This document shows, piece by piece, positions 1 to 6,412 of a stretch of DNA of 12,449 nt. Position 1 is the stretch's first letter; each line of letters opens with the position of its first letter. Made by a program: the position numbers and the translations under genes. The notes beneath the pieces are model-generated. The model was not told where the DNA came from, ran no database searches, and worked only from the letters and a program-made list of their open reading frames with translations. The stretch is from an uncultured Phascolarctobacterium sp. Its GTDB lineage: Bacteria; Bacillota; Negativicutes; Acidaminococcales; Acidaminococcaceae. The DNA is taken from contig CAAEPE010000025.1 in the NCBI GenBank assembly GCA_900757795.1, positions 1 through 12,449 of the forward strand, written 5' to 3'.

Positions 1-910
1 AGAAGTAATGAACACAATGCTTACGAACATTGTAACGATTGTGAAAGAAACGCCTGCTAAAATCTGGAACAGCATAGTAGGAGCAGTTACCAGAGTGGCT
101 ACATGGGGCGCAAATATGCTTACGAAAGCCAAAGAGGTAATGAACACAATGGTAACAGGCATTGTTACTATCGTGAAAGAAGTACCGCAGAAAATCTGGA
201 ACAGCATAGTAGGAGCAGTTACCAGAGTGGCTACGTGGGGTACAAATATGCTTACGAAAGCCAAAGAGGTAATGAATACAATGGTAACAGGCATTGTTAC
301 TATCGTAAAGGAAATACCAGAGAAGATATACAACAGCATTTCCGGCGCAATTTCCAAAGTGGCTACATGGGGTACAGAAGTAAAGAACAAAGCCGTAGAG
401 GGCATGAAAAATGTAATTACTGGCATAACCGACGTATTTAAGGATATTGGCAGTACGTTTGCTGGGTTCGGTAAGAACATGGTAGAGGGCATCTGGAACG
501 GCATACATGGAGCTACGCAGTGGATAAAGGACAAAATAAGCGGCTGGGTAGGTAATGTTACCGACTTCCTTAAGGGATTATTTGGAATTAACAGCCCGTC
601 TAAGCTGATGCGTGACGAAATCGGCGTATATCTGGCGCAGGGTATCGGCGTTGGCTTTTCTGATGAAATCGGCGGCGTTAAGAAAATGATTGAGGACAGC
701 GTACCGCAGGAGTTCGACGTAGGCGCAAAGGTAAACGTAGGCAAAGAGCTTACAGACGATTACGACGACAAAAAGCCAAAGCCGAGAGGTGGCGGCAGTG
801 CAGCAGGCGGCGTAGTTGTCAATCAGTATATTTATGCGAATACTACGGACTACGCAAAGCAGCAGAAAGAGGCAGCCCGACAGTTCAGAATGATAGCAAG
901 GACGGTGTAA
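1..910 (+). CDS. Tail tape measure protein, C-terminal part (5'-truncated by window edge)
   Basis: The reading frame is open to the left edge, and the bases before the first ATG (position 8) continue the same repeat, so this is the end of a larger gene rather than a 300-residue protein. It opens with three 44-residue tandem repeats (copies at 8-139, 140-271, 272-403) with the core IWNSIVGAVTRVATWG and a hydrophobic helix TGIVTIVKE. Then comes a Gly/Trp-rich stretch (GFGKNMVEGIWNGIHGAT) and LFGINSPSKLMRDEIG, a motif I recognise from the C-termini of Firmicutes siphophage tape measures. The protein ends with a Gly-rich linker and a short basic tail. Tape measures span the tail lumen, set tail length and are ejected with DNA. 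The Dit gene follows 3 nt after the stop, the usual order. Copies 1 and 2 are almost identical in DNA sequence, suggesting recent duplication or gene conversion. Confidence 0.88.
   Translation, partial: EVMNTMLTNIVTIVKETPAKIWNSIVGAVTRVATWGANMLTKAKEVMNTMVTGIVTIVKEVPQKIWNSIVGAVTRVATWGTNMLTKAKEVMNTMVTGIVTIVKEIPEKIYNSISGAISKVATWGTEVKNKAVEGMKNVITGITDVFKDIGSTFAGFGKNMVEGIWNGIHGATQWIKDKISGWVGNVTDFLKGLFGINSPSKLMRDEIGVYLAQGIGVGFSDEIGGVKKMIEDSVPQEFDVGAKVNVGKELTDDYDDKKPKPRGGGSAAGGVVVNQYIYANTTDYAKQQKEAARQFRMIARTV
8..403 (+). repeat. Three 132-bp in-frame tandem repeats in the tape measure gene
   Basis: Units start at 8, 140 and 272, each at an ATG in the context GAGGTAATGAA. Spacing is exactly 132 bp, or 44 codons. 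Copies 1 and 2 differ at few positions over long stretches; copy 3 keeps the first half and diverges in the second half. The window starts inside the array, so more copies may lie upstream. Confidence 0.85.
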
Positions 911-913
911 CGC

Positions 914-1801
914 ATGGAAAATGAAAAACTGACTTACATAAATTCAAGGGGCGAGCGGTTAGAGCTGGGAGTAGACAGCGTATACCATTGCAACATAAGT
1001 AAAGACGTAGAGGGCATTTCCGGCGTTACGAGCGTCATTTACAGCACAAACAGTATGGGACAGCACGGCGACACCTACGTAGGGCAGCGTATCGAGGCAA
1101 GGGACATAGACGTAGTGGGGCATATCAACACACGGGATAAGGCGCAGGCATTGGAACTGCGCCGCCGTATGCTTAAGATATTTAACCCAGAGCTTAGCGC
1201 TACGCTGGTGTATGAGTACGGCGGCTTTAAGCGTGTGATTGATTGCAGGGCGTATGGAGAGCCTAAGATACTAAAGAAAGAGGTACTTTATGAGTTTGAT
1301 TTACAGATAGAGTGCCTTAACCCGTTCTGGCGGGAGGAGGAAGAAACAAAGGAAGATATAGCAAGCTGGGTGGCTGCGTGGCATTTCCCTTGCGTTATCG
1401 AAAAGGACAGCACAAAGAGCATGATATACGGATACCGAGCGGAAAGCGTAATAGTGGACTGCTACAACGAGGGCGACGTATCAACGGGAATGAGGATAAG
1501 GTTTACAGCACTGGGGACAGTTTCAAACCCGATACTGCTTAATGTGGATACAGAGGAATTTATACAGATTAACGCCACCATGAAAACGGGCGACGTGATA
1601 GAGATTAACACGAAGTACGGCAGCAAGGGCGCTAAGCTGATAAGGGACGGCGTAGAAACCGACTATTTCCGCTACATTGATGTAGACAGTACATTTATGC
1701 AGCTTGCCATAGGCGACAATATGTTTAGATATGATGCAGCCAGCGGCGTAAATTCTCTGGAAGTATCCATATTCTACAGCAAGGAATTTTTAGGAGTGTG
1801 A
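914..1801 (+). CDS. Distal tail protein (Dit / siphovirus tail component)
   Basis: This 295-residue protein starts at ATG 914 after AAGGA (898-902). The N-terminal half (YINSRGERLELG, then the T-S-x-x-Y-S-T-N-S-M-G-Q-H-G-D region and RDIDVVGHI around residue 65) matches what I know of the Sipho_tail/Dit family: a beta-rich ring-forming domain joining tail tube to baseplate. Residues 76-100 (KAQALELRRRMLKIFNPEL) correspond to the helix found in that family, and ECLNPFWRE around residue 135 marks the usual end of the N-terminal domain. The second half would be the C-terminal galectin-like or accessory domain. Dit normally sits between tape measure and Tal, exactly its place here. The stop is 4 nt before the next start, so the genes are co-transcribed and probably translationally coupled. 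Family assignment is from motifs and synteny, without a profile search. Confidence 0.82.
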   Translation: MENEKLTYINSRGERLELGVDSVYHCNISKDVEGISGVTSVIYSTNSMGQHGDTYVGQRIEARDIDVVGHINTRDKAQALELRRRMLKIFNPELSATLVYEYGGFKRVIDCRAYGEPKILKKEVLYEFDLQIECLNPFWREEEETKEDIASWVAAWHFPCVIEKDSTKSMIYGYRAESVIVDCYNEGDVSTGMRIRFTALGTVSNPILLNVDTEEFIQINATMKTGDVIEINTKYGSKGAKLIRDGVETDYFRYIDVDSTFMQLAIGDNMFRYDAASGVNSLEVSIFYSKEFLGV

Positions 1802-1805
1802 CGGT

Positions 1806-2960
1806 ATGGAGCTTAGAGTATTCGACAAGACAGTACAGCCGCTGGGAGCTATAGACGAGCTGGCAAGCCTGCTATGGCATACAAAGTATTTTGACGTAGG
1901 AACTTTTAGCCTGCTTGCGCCGATTACGGACAATAACAGCCGTTTGCTGGTAGAGGGTAACTTAATAACCAAGCACGACGGAAAAAAGGAAGTAAAGACC
2001 GCTGACGGCGGCGTATGGCGCAGGGCAGCGCAGATAACATACGTACACATTACCAAAGACGAGAACGGCTTAGAGCAGTTAGAGGCACAAGGCTATATGC
2101 TTAGCTGGTGGCTTAATAAGCGCTGCATTTATCCGCAGATTGTGGCGACAGGTACAAACCAGTATCTTATAAACCTTATGGTAAAGAACAACTGCGGCAG
2201 CGCAGCAGGAACAAAGCGGCGTTTTCCATTGCTTACATTTCTGGCGCAGGAAACCATAGACGGCGTGGCGGTTGAATATGCAAACGAGGTATACGCACAA
2301 CTGGGGCAGGAAGTAAAGGCAAGGGCGCAGGCTGGAAAGCTGGGCTATGACATTCTGCTTAACGAAAGAGAGAGACTGTTTGGCTTTTATCTGTATAAGG
2401 GCAATGACCTTACAGCCACAAATACCGAGGGTAACACACCCTGCATATTTTCAAGAGATTTTGATAATGTCAACGAGCAGGAATATACAGCCAGTATAGA
2501 GAACTGCGGCAACTTTATTTATGTGCAGGGAGCAGCTGACGACGACGGCAGCCAGCCAGTAACCACAGTGGACGGCGAGGGCGCAACGGGGCTGGATTTA
2601 GTAGAGGTATTCTGCGACGCTACGGACATTGCCAGAAAGTACCAGCAGGGGGAAACAGAGGTAACAATACCGCTGAATACCTATATTGCAATGCTGAAAA
2701 CGAGAGGCAGCGCAGAGCTGGAAAACTACGGAAAGAACATAAATTTTGTAAGTACCATAAATACAAATTCAAACTTAAAATTTAAGGCTGATTTTGATTT
2801 AGGCGACCGTATTACTTGCAAAGAAACCAAGTGGGGCATACAGATAGATGCACGCATTACAGAAGTAGCAGAAACATACCAGAAAGGCGAGGAAACCATA
2901 GAGGCGACTTTTGGCGACAGCCTGCCGACACTGGTAGACCAGATTAGGAAAGTGAGGTAG
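1806..2960 (+). CDS. Tail hub / Tal-like protein (siphovirus ReqiPepy6 Gp37-like)
   Basis: A 384-residue protein with ATG 1806 preceded by AGGAG (1792-1796, 9-nt spacing). The N-terminus (MELRVFDKTVQPLGAIDE, then SLLWHTKYFDVGTFSL and a segment ending in LEAQGYMLSWWLNKR near residue 106) is what I recognise as the Gp37-like family of Gram-positive siphophages. That family forms the tail hub under Dit, equivalent to the N-terminal part of Tal/gp27-like proteins. At 384 residues it is hub-sized: there is no C-terminal peptidase or lysozyme extension as in long Tal proteins, so wall degradation during entry would have to come from another protein. The C-terminal part (ADFDLGDRITCKETKWGI) resembles the barrel strands common in hub proteins. 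The order Dit, then hub, then fibre supports the call. Confidence 0.75.
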   Translation: MELRVFDKTVQPLGAIDELASLLWHTKYFDVGTFSLLAPITDNNSRLLVEGNLITKHDGKKEVKTADGGVWRRAAQITYVHITKDENGLEQLEAQGYMLSWWLNKRCIYPQIVATGTNQYLINLMVKNNCGSAAGTKRRFPLLTFLAQETIDGVAVEYANEVYAQLGQEVKARAQAGKLGYDILLNERERLFGFYLYKGNDLTATNTEGNTPCIFSRDFDNVNEQEYTASIENCGNFIYVQGAADDDGSQPVTTVDGEGATGLDLVEVFCDATDIARKYQQGETEVTIPLNTYIAMLKTRGSAELENYGKNINFVSTINTNSNLKFKADFDLGDRITCKETKWGIQIDARITEVAETYQKGEETIEATFGDSLPTLVDQIRKVR

Positions 2961-2965
2961 CAGAA

Positions 2966-4102
2966 ATGGCAAACAGCTTACCGTTTAATGCCGTGGCAGT
3001 AGACGGAGAGTACGACAGGGTATATAAAGCCGAGGATTGGGCGTGGTACTTTGCTACTTTCATTGCAAACGGCATTTTTCCAAAGCCAAGCGACGGGCTA
3101 CAGGTGGTAGCTTACAGCGGCATGGAAATAAGAGTAAATGCAGGCTATGCCTTTATAAACGGCTACGCCTTTAGAAATCCTGCAACGCTTAGCGTAACAC
3201 TGGATACGGCAGAGGGAGCGCTTAACAGGGTGGACAGGGTAGTAGTTCGCTGGGATTTGCCGCAAAGAGATATGTATATTGCGGTGCTGAAAGGCACACC
3301 GTCTGCAAAGCCGACAGCAACGGCAGTAACACGCACTACGGAAATATGGGAGCTTGCGCTTGCAGATATTTACGTAGGCAAGGGCGTAACAAGGATACAG
3401 ACGCAGAACATCACAGACCAGCGGTTTAATAGCGCAGTCTGCGGCATTGTAACAGGAACGGTGGAAGAGATAGACGCAAGCGTGCTTACAAAGCAGTTTA
3501 CGGACTTTTTCAACACCTACAGCGCAGCCGTGCTGGACGAGTTCAGCGCATATAAGCAGAGTATGGAAAAGTACCTTACAGAGATTGCGGGCGTATATGA
3601 CAGCTACGTAAGCAAGACAGAGGGCTTATTTGCACAGTATGAGAGCCAGTTTAACGAAAGATACAGCAGTTTTGAAAGCACGCTTGACAACTGGGACAAG
3701 GAACTTTTAAGCGCCTATACAGAATTTATGGCAAAAATTAAGTTATTCCAGTCGGACGCTGAAAACGAATTTAACACATGGTTTGAGAGTATCAAGGACA
3801 AGCTGGGCGAGGACATAGCAGGCAGCCTGCAACTGCAAATTGAAGAGCTGGCAGCAGCCATGCAGGAAGTGAAAAAGCAGGCAGAGGCAGGCACGAAAGA
3901 AACAAAAGAGGCAATAGCAGCGCTGGACGAGCGACTTAAGAGAGTAGAAAGCGGCTGGGGCATTGACTATAAGCATGATGCTGTACTGGGATTGTGTTAC
4001 ATGGGTGCAGCATACATGAGCCAGCATTACGAAAGAACAGTAGAAACGGCAGTGTTAGGGGCTACCTACGTGGGTAATTCCTATCTTGCAAATACATTTT
4101 AG
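2966..4102 (+). CDS. Baseplate/tail fibre protein with central coiled coil
   Basis: A 378-residue protein; ATG 2966 follows GAGG (2954-2957, 8-nt spacing). Residues 1 to about 150 form a beta-rich module (GIFPKPSDGLQVVAYSGMEI, then NAGYAFINGYAFRNP and RVDRVVVRWD) of the kind found in baseplate/fibre proteins of Clostridia siphophages. Residues of roughly 165-325 are long, charged and heptad-like, with many Glu/Lys/Gln and no proline, so a trimeric coiled-coil stalk is likely. The last 45 residues are rich in Tyr/Gly/Ala and could be a tip or capping domain. It probably sits between the hub and the variable tip protein encoded downstream, and could be the scaffold that presents the DGR target, but that link is inference. 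It has no enzymatic motif that I can see. Confidence 0.6.
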   Translation: MANSLPFNAVAVDGEYDRVYKAEDWAWYFATFIANGIFPKPSDGLQVVAYSGMEIRVNAGYAFINGYAFRNPATLSVTLDTAEGALNRVDRVVVRWDLPQRDMYIAVLKGTPSAKPTATAVTRTTEIWELALADIYVGKGVTRIQTQNITDQRFNSAVCGIVTGTVEEIDASVLTKQFTDFFNTYSAAVLDEFSAYKQSMEKYLTEIAGVYDSYVSKTEGLFAQYESQFNERYSSFESTLDNWDKELLSAYTEFMAKIKLFQSDAENEFNTWFESIKDKLGEDIAGSLQLQIEELAAAMQEVKKQAEAGTKETKEAIAALDERLKRVESGWGIDYKHDAVLGLCYMGAAYMSQHYERTVETAVLGATYVGNSYLANTF

Positions 4103-4116
4103 AAAGGCGGCAGACC

Positions 4117-4554
4117 ATGAAAGGATTTCCTAAAGTATTAAAGACAAAAGAGGATTATTACAACTGCCTTGCTATGGTAGCAAGCGGAGAACTGGCGGCA
4201 GCAGATTTGCTGGCGAAAATCGAGAGCGCAGAGAACCAGCGTTATATTGAGTGTGGCGTAGCAGCTGTAGAGGAAGAGAAAAAGGCGGTTACGGTATATT
4301 ACTGCGACGAGGCAGCGGTAGGTATGAAATTTGTAGCGGGCGACGTATCCGGCACGGTGCAGGGAGTAACACATATCCAGACCGACGAGGCAGCGGCAGC
4401 AGGAGAGGCAGGAAACGACAGAACAGCCCTTACACTTTCCAAAGCGGTAAAAGCGGGCTGCAAGGTAATTGCGCTGGAACGCACAGACACCGTGGCAGGA
4501 ATGACAACAGACGACATTGCAGCACTGAAAGGAGTATTAAAGCAGTATGAGTAG
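4117..4554 (+). CDS. Conserved phage tail-region protein of unknown function, overlapping the DGR target gene
   Basis: 145 residues; ATG 4117 with AAAGGCGG six nt upstream. I do not recognise a function. The N-terminus (MKGFPKVLKTKEDYYNCLAM) resembles a short module seen at the start of small proteins in tail regions of Clostridia phages. The middle (residues 45-120) is Ala/Val-rich with few aromatics, and the C-terminus (TTDDIAALKGVLKQYE) is helical. There is no signal peptide or membrane segment. Its stop overlaps the start of the variable protein by 8 bp (4547-4554), so the two are probably translationally coupled. Such coupling would suit a chaperone, trimerisation factor or adaptor for the variable protein; that is inference from position only. 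Confidence 0.65.
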   Translation: MKGFPKVLKTKEDYYNCLAMVASGELAAADLLAKIESAENQRYIECGVAAVEEEKKAVTVYYCDEAAVGMKFVAGDVSGTVQGVTHIQTDEAAAAGEAGNDRTALTLSKAVKAGCKVIALERTDTVAGMTTDDIAALKGVLKQYE

Positions 4555-5689
4555 ATTATTAGTGGACGACGTTACAAAGACCGACGCAAGGGCGCTTTTG
4601 AACGTAAATAAAATGGCTACAATCAGCGATATTGTAGCACCGAGCAATGAGTACATTTACTCCAGCGGAGCAAATGAACTGACCGTAGTAGAGGGCTGCG
4701 TAATTGCCGTGGGTGGTGCTGGAATTTTCAAGACAGCAAATACCATTCTTACGGCTGCTAATCTGGACGCAGGCAGCGCTTTTGCGGTAGGTAAAGACTA
4801 TTACGTATATATCTGCGACAGCAGAATTGACAGCGCAGACGAGAAATACGTAATTTCCCTTAACTCTACATACCCGACAGGCTGGAACGCTACAAACAGC
4901 CGTAAAATCGGTGGCTTTCATTATGGACGCTGCCGCAAGGTGGACAGCAATTTACAGCCGCTTAATGGCAGCAGTGTTATTTTTGGCACAGGCTGGGAAA
5001 GTGCAGTAAGCAACGGCATTGTACCACGTTCTGTATGGACACTGGGACACCGCCCGAAATGCAGCCCAGAGGGTATGGTATATTTAGGCGGTGGCACATG
5101 GGTAGATATTTACCTTAATTCTGACGACGGAGCAAAGGGCTTGAAATCAGAGTACGGCTGCGCACCTATGACGGGTACAGAAAGCATGAACTGGTATAAC
5201 TTTGTAGAACGTCTGGCAAAGAGCGGTAAACGCCTGCCGAACTATGCAGAATTTTGCGCTTATGCTTTTGGCAGCCCTGCCGGACTGGATAACGCAAATA
5301 CAAACGCATGGAGCGCCACCAGCAACACAGGTAGGGGCGTAACAGGCAGTGTGGTAAATGCCGTTTCTTCCGTGGGCGTTGTAGATGCCGTGGGGCGTGT
5401 CTGGGAGTGGCTGGACGAGCTTATTACAAGAGCGGAACACGCCACAAATGCAGACTACCACGCAAGCGTAGCGTGGGGCTGGGACAAGAAAAGCCCATTG
5501 AACACAGGCGAGAAGTCTTACGACGTTGGTAACATTTACCAGTATTACGCATATTCTCTGGCGGCGCTGATAGCGGGCGGCAACTGGAACTGTGGGGCGA
5601 ATTGCGGCGCTCGTGCCGTGTATTGCGACAATTACGCGTGGAATGTCGATACGAACGTTGGCGCTCGTGGGGCGTGTGACTCTCTGTAG
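4547..5689 (+). CDS. DGR target: variable tail-tip protein with C-type-lectin/FGE-like fold
   Basis: 380 residues; ATG 4547 lies inside the previous gene, with GGAG 12 nt upstream (4531-4534). The C-terminal 200 residues carry hallmarks of the C-type-lectin/formylglycine-generating-enzyme-like fold used by DGR targets such as Mtd: LPNYAEFCAYAFGSP (residues 230-244), GRVWEWLDE (283-291) and GGNW-x-x-G-x-x-C-G-x-R (from 344), ending GARGACD. Residues 338-378 are encoded by the variable repeat. Compared with the TR-encoded sequence the changed residues are N349C, N359Y, N361D, P364A, N368D and I371V, all in the predicted ligand-binding surface. The N-terminal 170 residues are probably the tail-attachment part; I see no known domain there. 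The stop codon (5687-5689) lies just outside the repeat, so homing cannot remove it. Role by family knowledge: phage receptor-binding protein diversified by retrohoming. The actual receptor is unknown. Confidence 0.9.
   Translation: MSRLLVDDVTKTDARALLNVNKMATISDIVAPSNEYIYSSGANELTVVEGCVIAVGGAGIFKTANTILTAANLDAGSAFAVGKDYYVYICDSRIDSADEKYVISLNSTYPTGWNATNSRKIGGFHYGRCRKVDSNLQPLNGSSVIFGTGWESAVSNGIVPRSVWTLGHRPKCSPEGMVYLGGGTWVDIYLNSDDGAKGLKSEYGCAPMTGTESMNWYNFVERLAKSGKRLPNYAEFCAYAFGSPAGLDNANTNAWSATSNTGRGVTGSVVNAVSSVGVVDAVGRVWEWLDELITRAEHATNADYHASVAWGWDKKSPLNTGEKSYDVGNIYQYYAYSLAALIAGGNWNCGANCGARAVYCDNYAWNVDTNVGARGACDSL
5556..5681 (+). repeat. DGR variable repeat (VR)
   Basis: 126 bp at the 3' end of the variable protein gene, aligned without gaps to 6117-6242 (offset 561). 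There are seven mismatches: 5591 T, 5592 G, 5621 T, 5627 G, 5648 G and 5657 G, all opposite A in the template, plus 5636 G opposite C. The template has 26 adenines by hand count, so 6 of 26 A and 1 of 100 non-A positions differ. The last 24 bp (5658-5681, GC-rich) are identical in both copies and are the likely initiation-of-mutagenic-homing region. Confidence 0.95.
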
Positions 5690-5690
5690 A

Positions 5691-5711
5691 CGGCGGGCGA
5701 AAGCCCAGCCG
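5691..5711 (+). promoter_or_regulatory. GAAA-tetraloop hairpin downstream of VR (DGR homing enhancer-type)
   Basis: CGGCGGGC (5691-5698), loop GAAA (5699-5702), GCCCAGCCG (5703-5711). The stem is 8 bp with one bulged A (5707). It begins 9 nt after the VR and sits between the target gene stop and the Avd ribosome binding site. In Bordetella DGRs a hairpin/cruciform with a 4-nt GNRA-type loop just past the VR is needed for efficient target recognition, and this matches in place, stem length and loop. There is no U-tract, so it is not a standard terminator. Confidence 0.75.
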
Positions 5712-5729
5712 GATAAACGGGGGTAAGGC

Positions 5730-6086
5730 ATGGACATACAGACAAAAACAGATATTATACACCAGAAAATATACGATTTTCTGCTATATATTTACCCTCT
5801 GCTTACGAAGTACCCAAAGTATGAGAAATTCAGTTTACAGACGGCGACCAGAAACGCAATTCTTGAAATGCTGCAAGAGGTTATAAAGTGGGATAAGACG
5901 GCAACGAAAAGCCATTTATACACGGTGGATACGGCATTGCAGGAAAGTAAAGAATTGCTGCGGCTGGCGCATGATTTGAAATATAGCGCCATGAACGCAC
6001 GGCACTACGGCGAGAGCTGCCGCAAGCTGAAAGAAATAGGCGTTATGCTGGGCGAACTGATAGAAGAGGTAAAGACCAGAAAATAG
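5730..6086 (+). CDS. avd: DGR accessory variability determinant (Avd)
   Basis: 118 residues, the usual Avd size; ATG 5730 follows a G-run/AAGG (5719-5728). The sequence is almost wholly helical, with a basic face: YPLLTKYPKYEKFSLQTATR (about residues 22-41), then a hydrophobic/charged helix LEMLQEVIKW, ALQESKELLRLAHDLKYSA, and a last helix KLKEIGVMLGELIEEV. This matches the four-helix-bundle Avd family (related in fold to S23-type intervening-sequence proteins), which forms a barrel-shaped pentamer, binds nucleic acid and contacts the reverse transcriptase. By family knowledge it is required for template-primed cDNA synthesis. It lies between target gene and TR, as in BPP-1. Its stop is 30 bp before the TR, so the TR transcript probably includes the avd mRNA. 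Confidence 0.9.
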   Translation: MDIQTKTDIIHQKIYDFLLYIYPLLTKYPKYEKFSLQTATRNAILEMLQEVIKWDKTATKSHLYTVDTALQESKELLRLAHDLKYSAMNARHYGESCRKLKEIGVMLGELIEEVKTRK

Positions 6087-6412
6087 CAGGATATGGGGCA
6101 GCTGCTTACTTACAGCCTCTGGCGGCGCTGATAGCGGGCGGCAACTGGAACAATGGGGCGAATTGCGGCGCTCGTGCCGTGAATTGCAACAATTACCCGT
6201 GGAATGTCAATACGAACATTGGCGCTCGTGGGGCGTGTGACTTAGTGAGAACATTACAGGCACAGAGTTCTACGGAATACTGGCAAGGACTTAGAAAGGG
6301 ATAAGACCGAGTGTTTAATATTCTATAGTCAGAGCGGCTGTCCCGCCGTGAGGCAAAGAGAAAAAATACGGCTGCTGGTTAGTAGCTACGGCGAAAGGCA
6401 GGAGCTTAATAC
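6087..6412 (+). ncRNA. DGR template RNA region: TR plus 3' spacer
   Basis: There is no supported gene in this 326-nt gap. It contains the TR (6117-6242) and a 170-nt spacer up to the RT start. In BPP-1 the equivalent spacer folds with Avd and RT and supplies the site from which cDNA synthesis is primed. Here the spacer shows a hairpin CGGC/GCCG (6335-6338 with 6345-6348), a hairpin GCTGCT/AGTAGC with loop GGTT (6371-6386, one G-U pair), and a competing pairing CGCCGT (6344-6349) with ACGGCG (6388-6393) enclosing the second hairpin. The ends of the functional RNA cannot be set from sequence alone. Confidence 0.65.
6117..6242 (+). repeat. DGR template repeat (TR)
   Basis: 126-bp non-coding copy of the VR in the avd-RT gap. 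Read in the VR frame it is rich in AAC/AAT codons (for example NWNNGAN, VNCNNY, WNVNTN), the usual design in which A-mutagenesis of Asn codons gives broad amino-acid choice without stop codons. Homology stops abruptly at 6243. On the 5' side it becomes gapped and diverged just before 6117. Confidence 0.95.

Noticed and set aside
103..441. 112-residue + frame inside the tape measure repeats
   Set aside because: It is the +1 frame of a tandem repeat and stays open because the repeat unit is a multiple of three; no RBS.
5147..5737. 196-residue minus-strand open frame across the VR
   Set aside because: Antisense shadow of the variable protein; no start signal and no plausible protein features.
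5556..6242. VR/TR pair read as a simple gene-fragment duplication or assembly artefact
   Set aside because: Mismatches are concentrated at template adenines and the pair is accompanied by Avd and a DGR-type RT.
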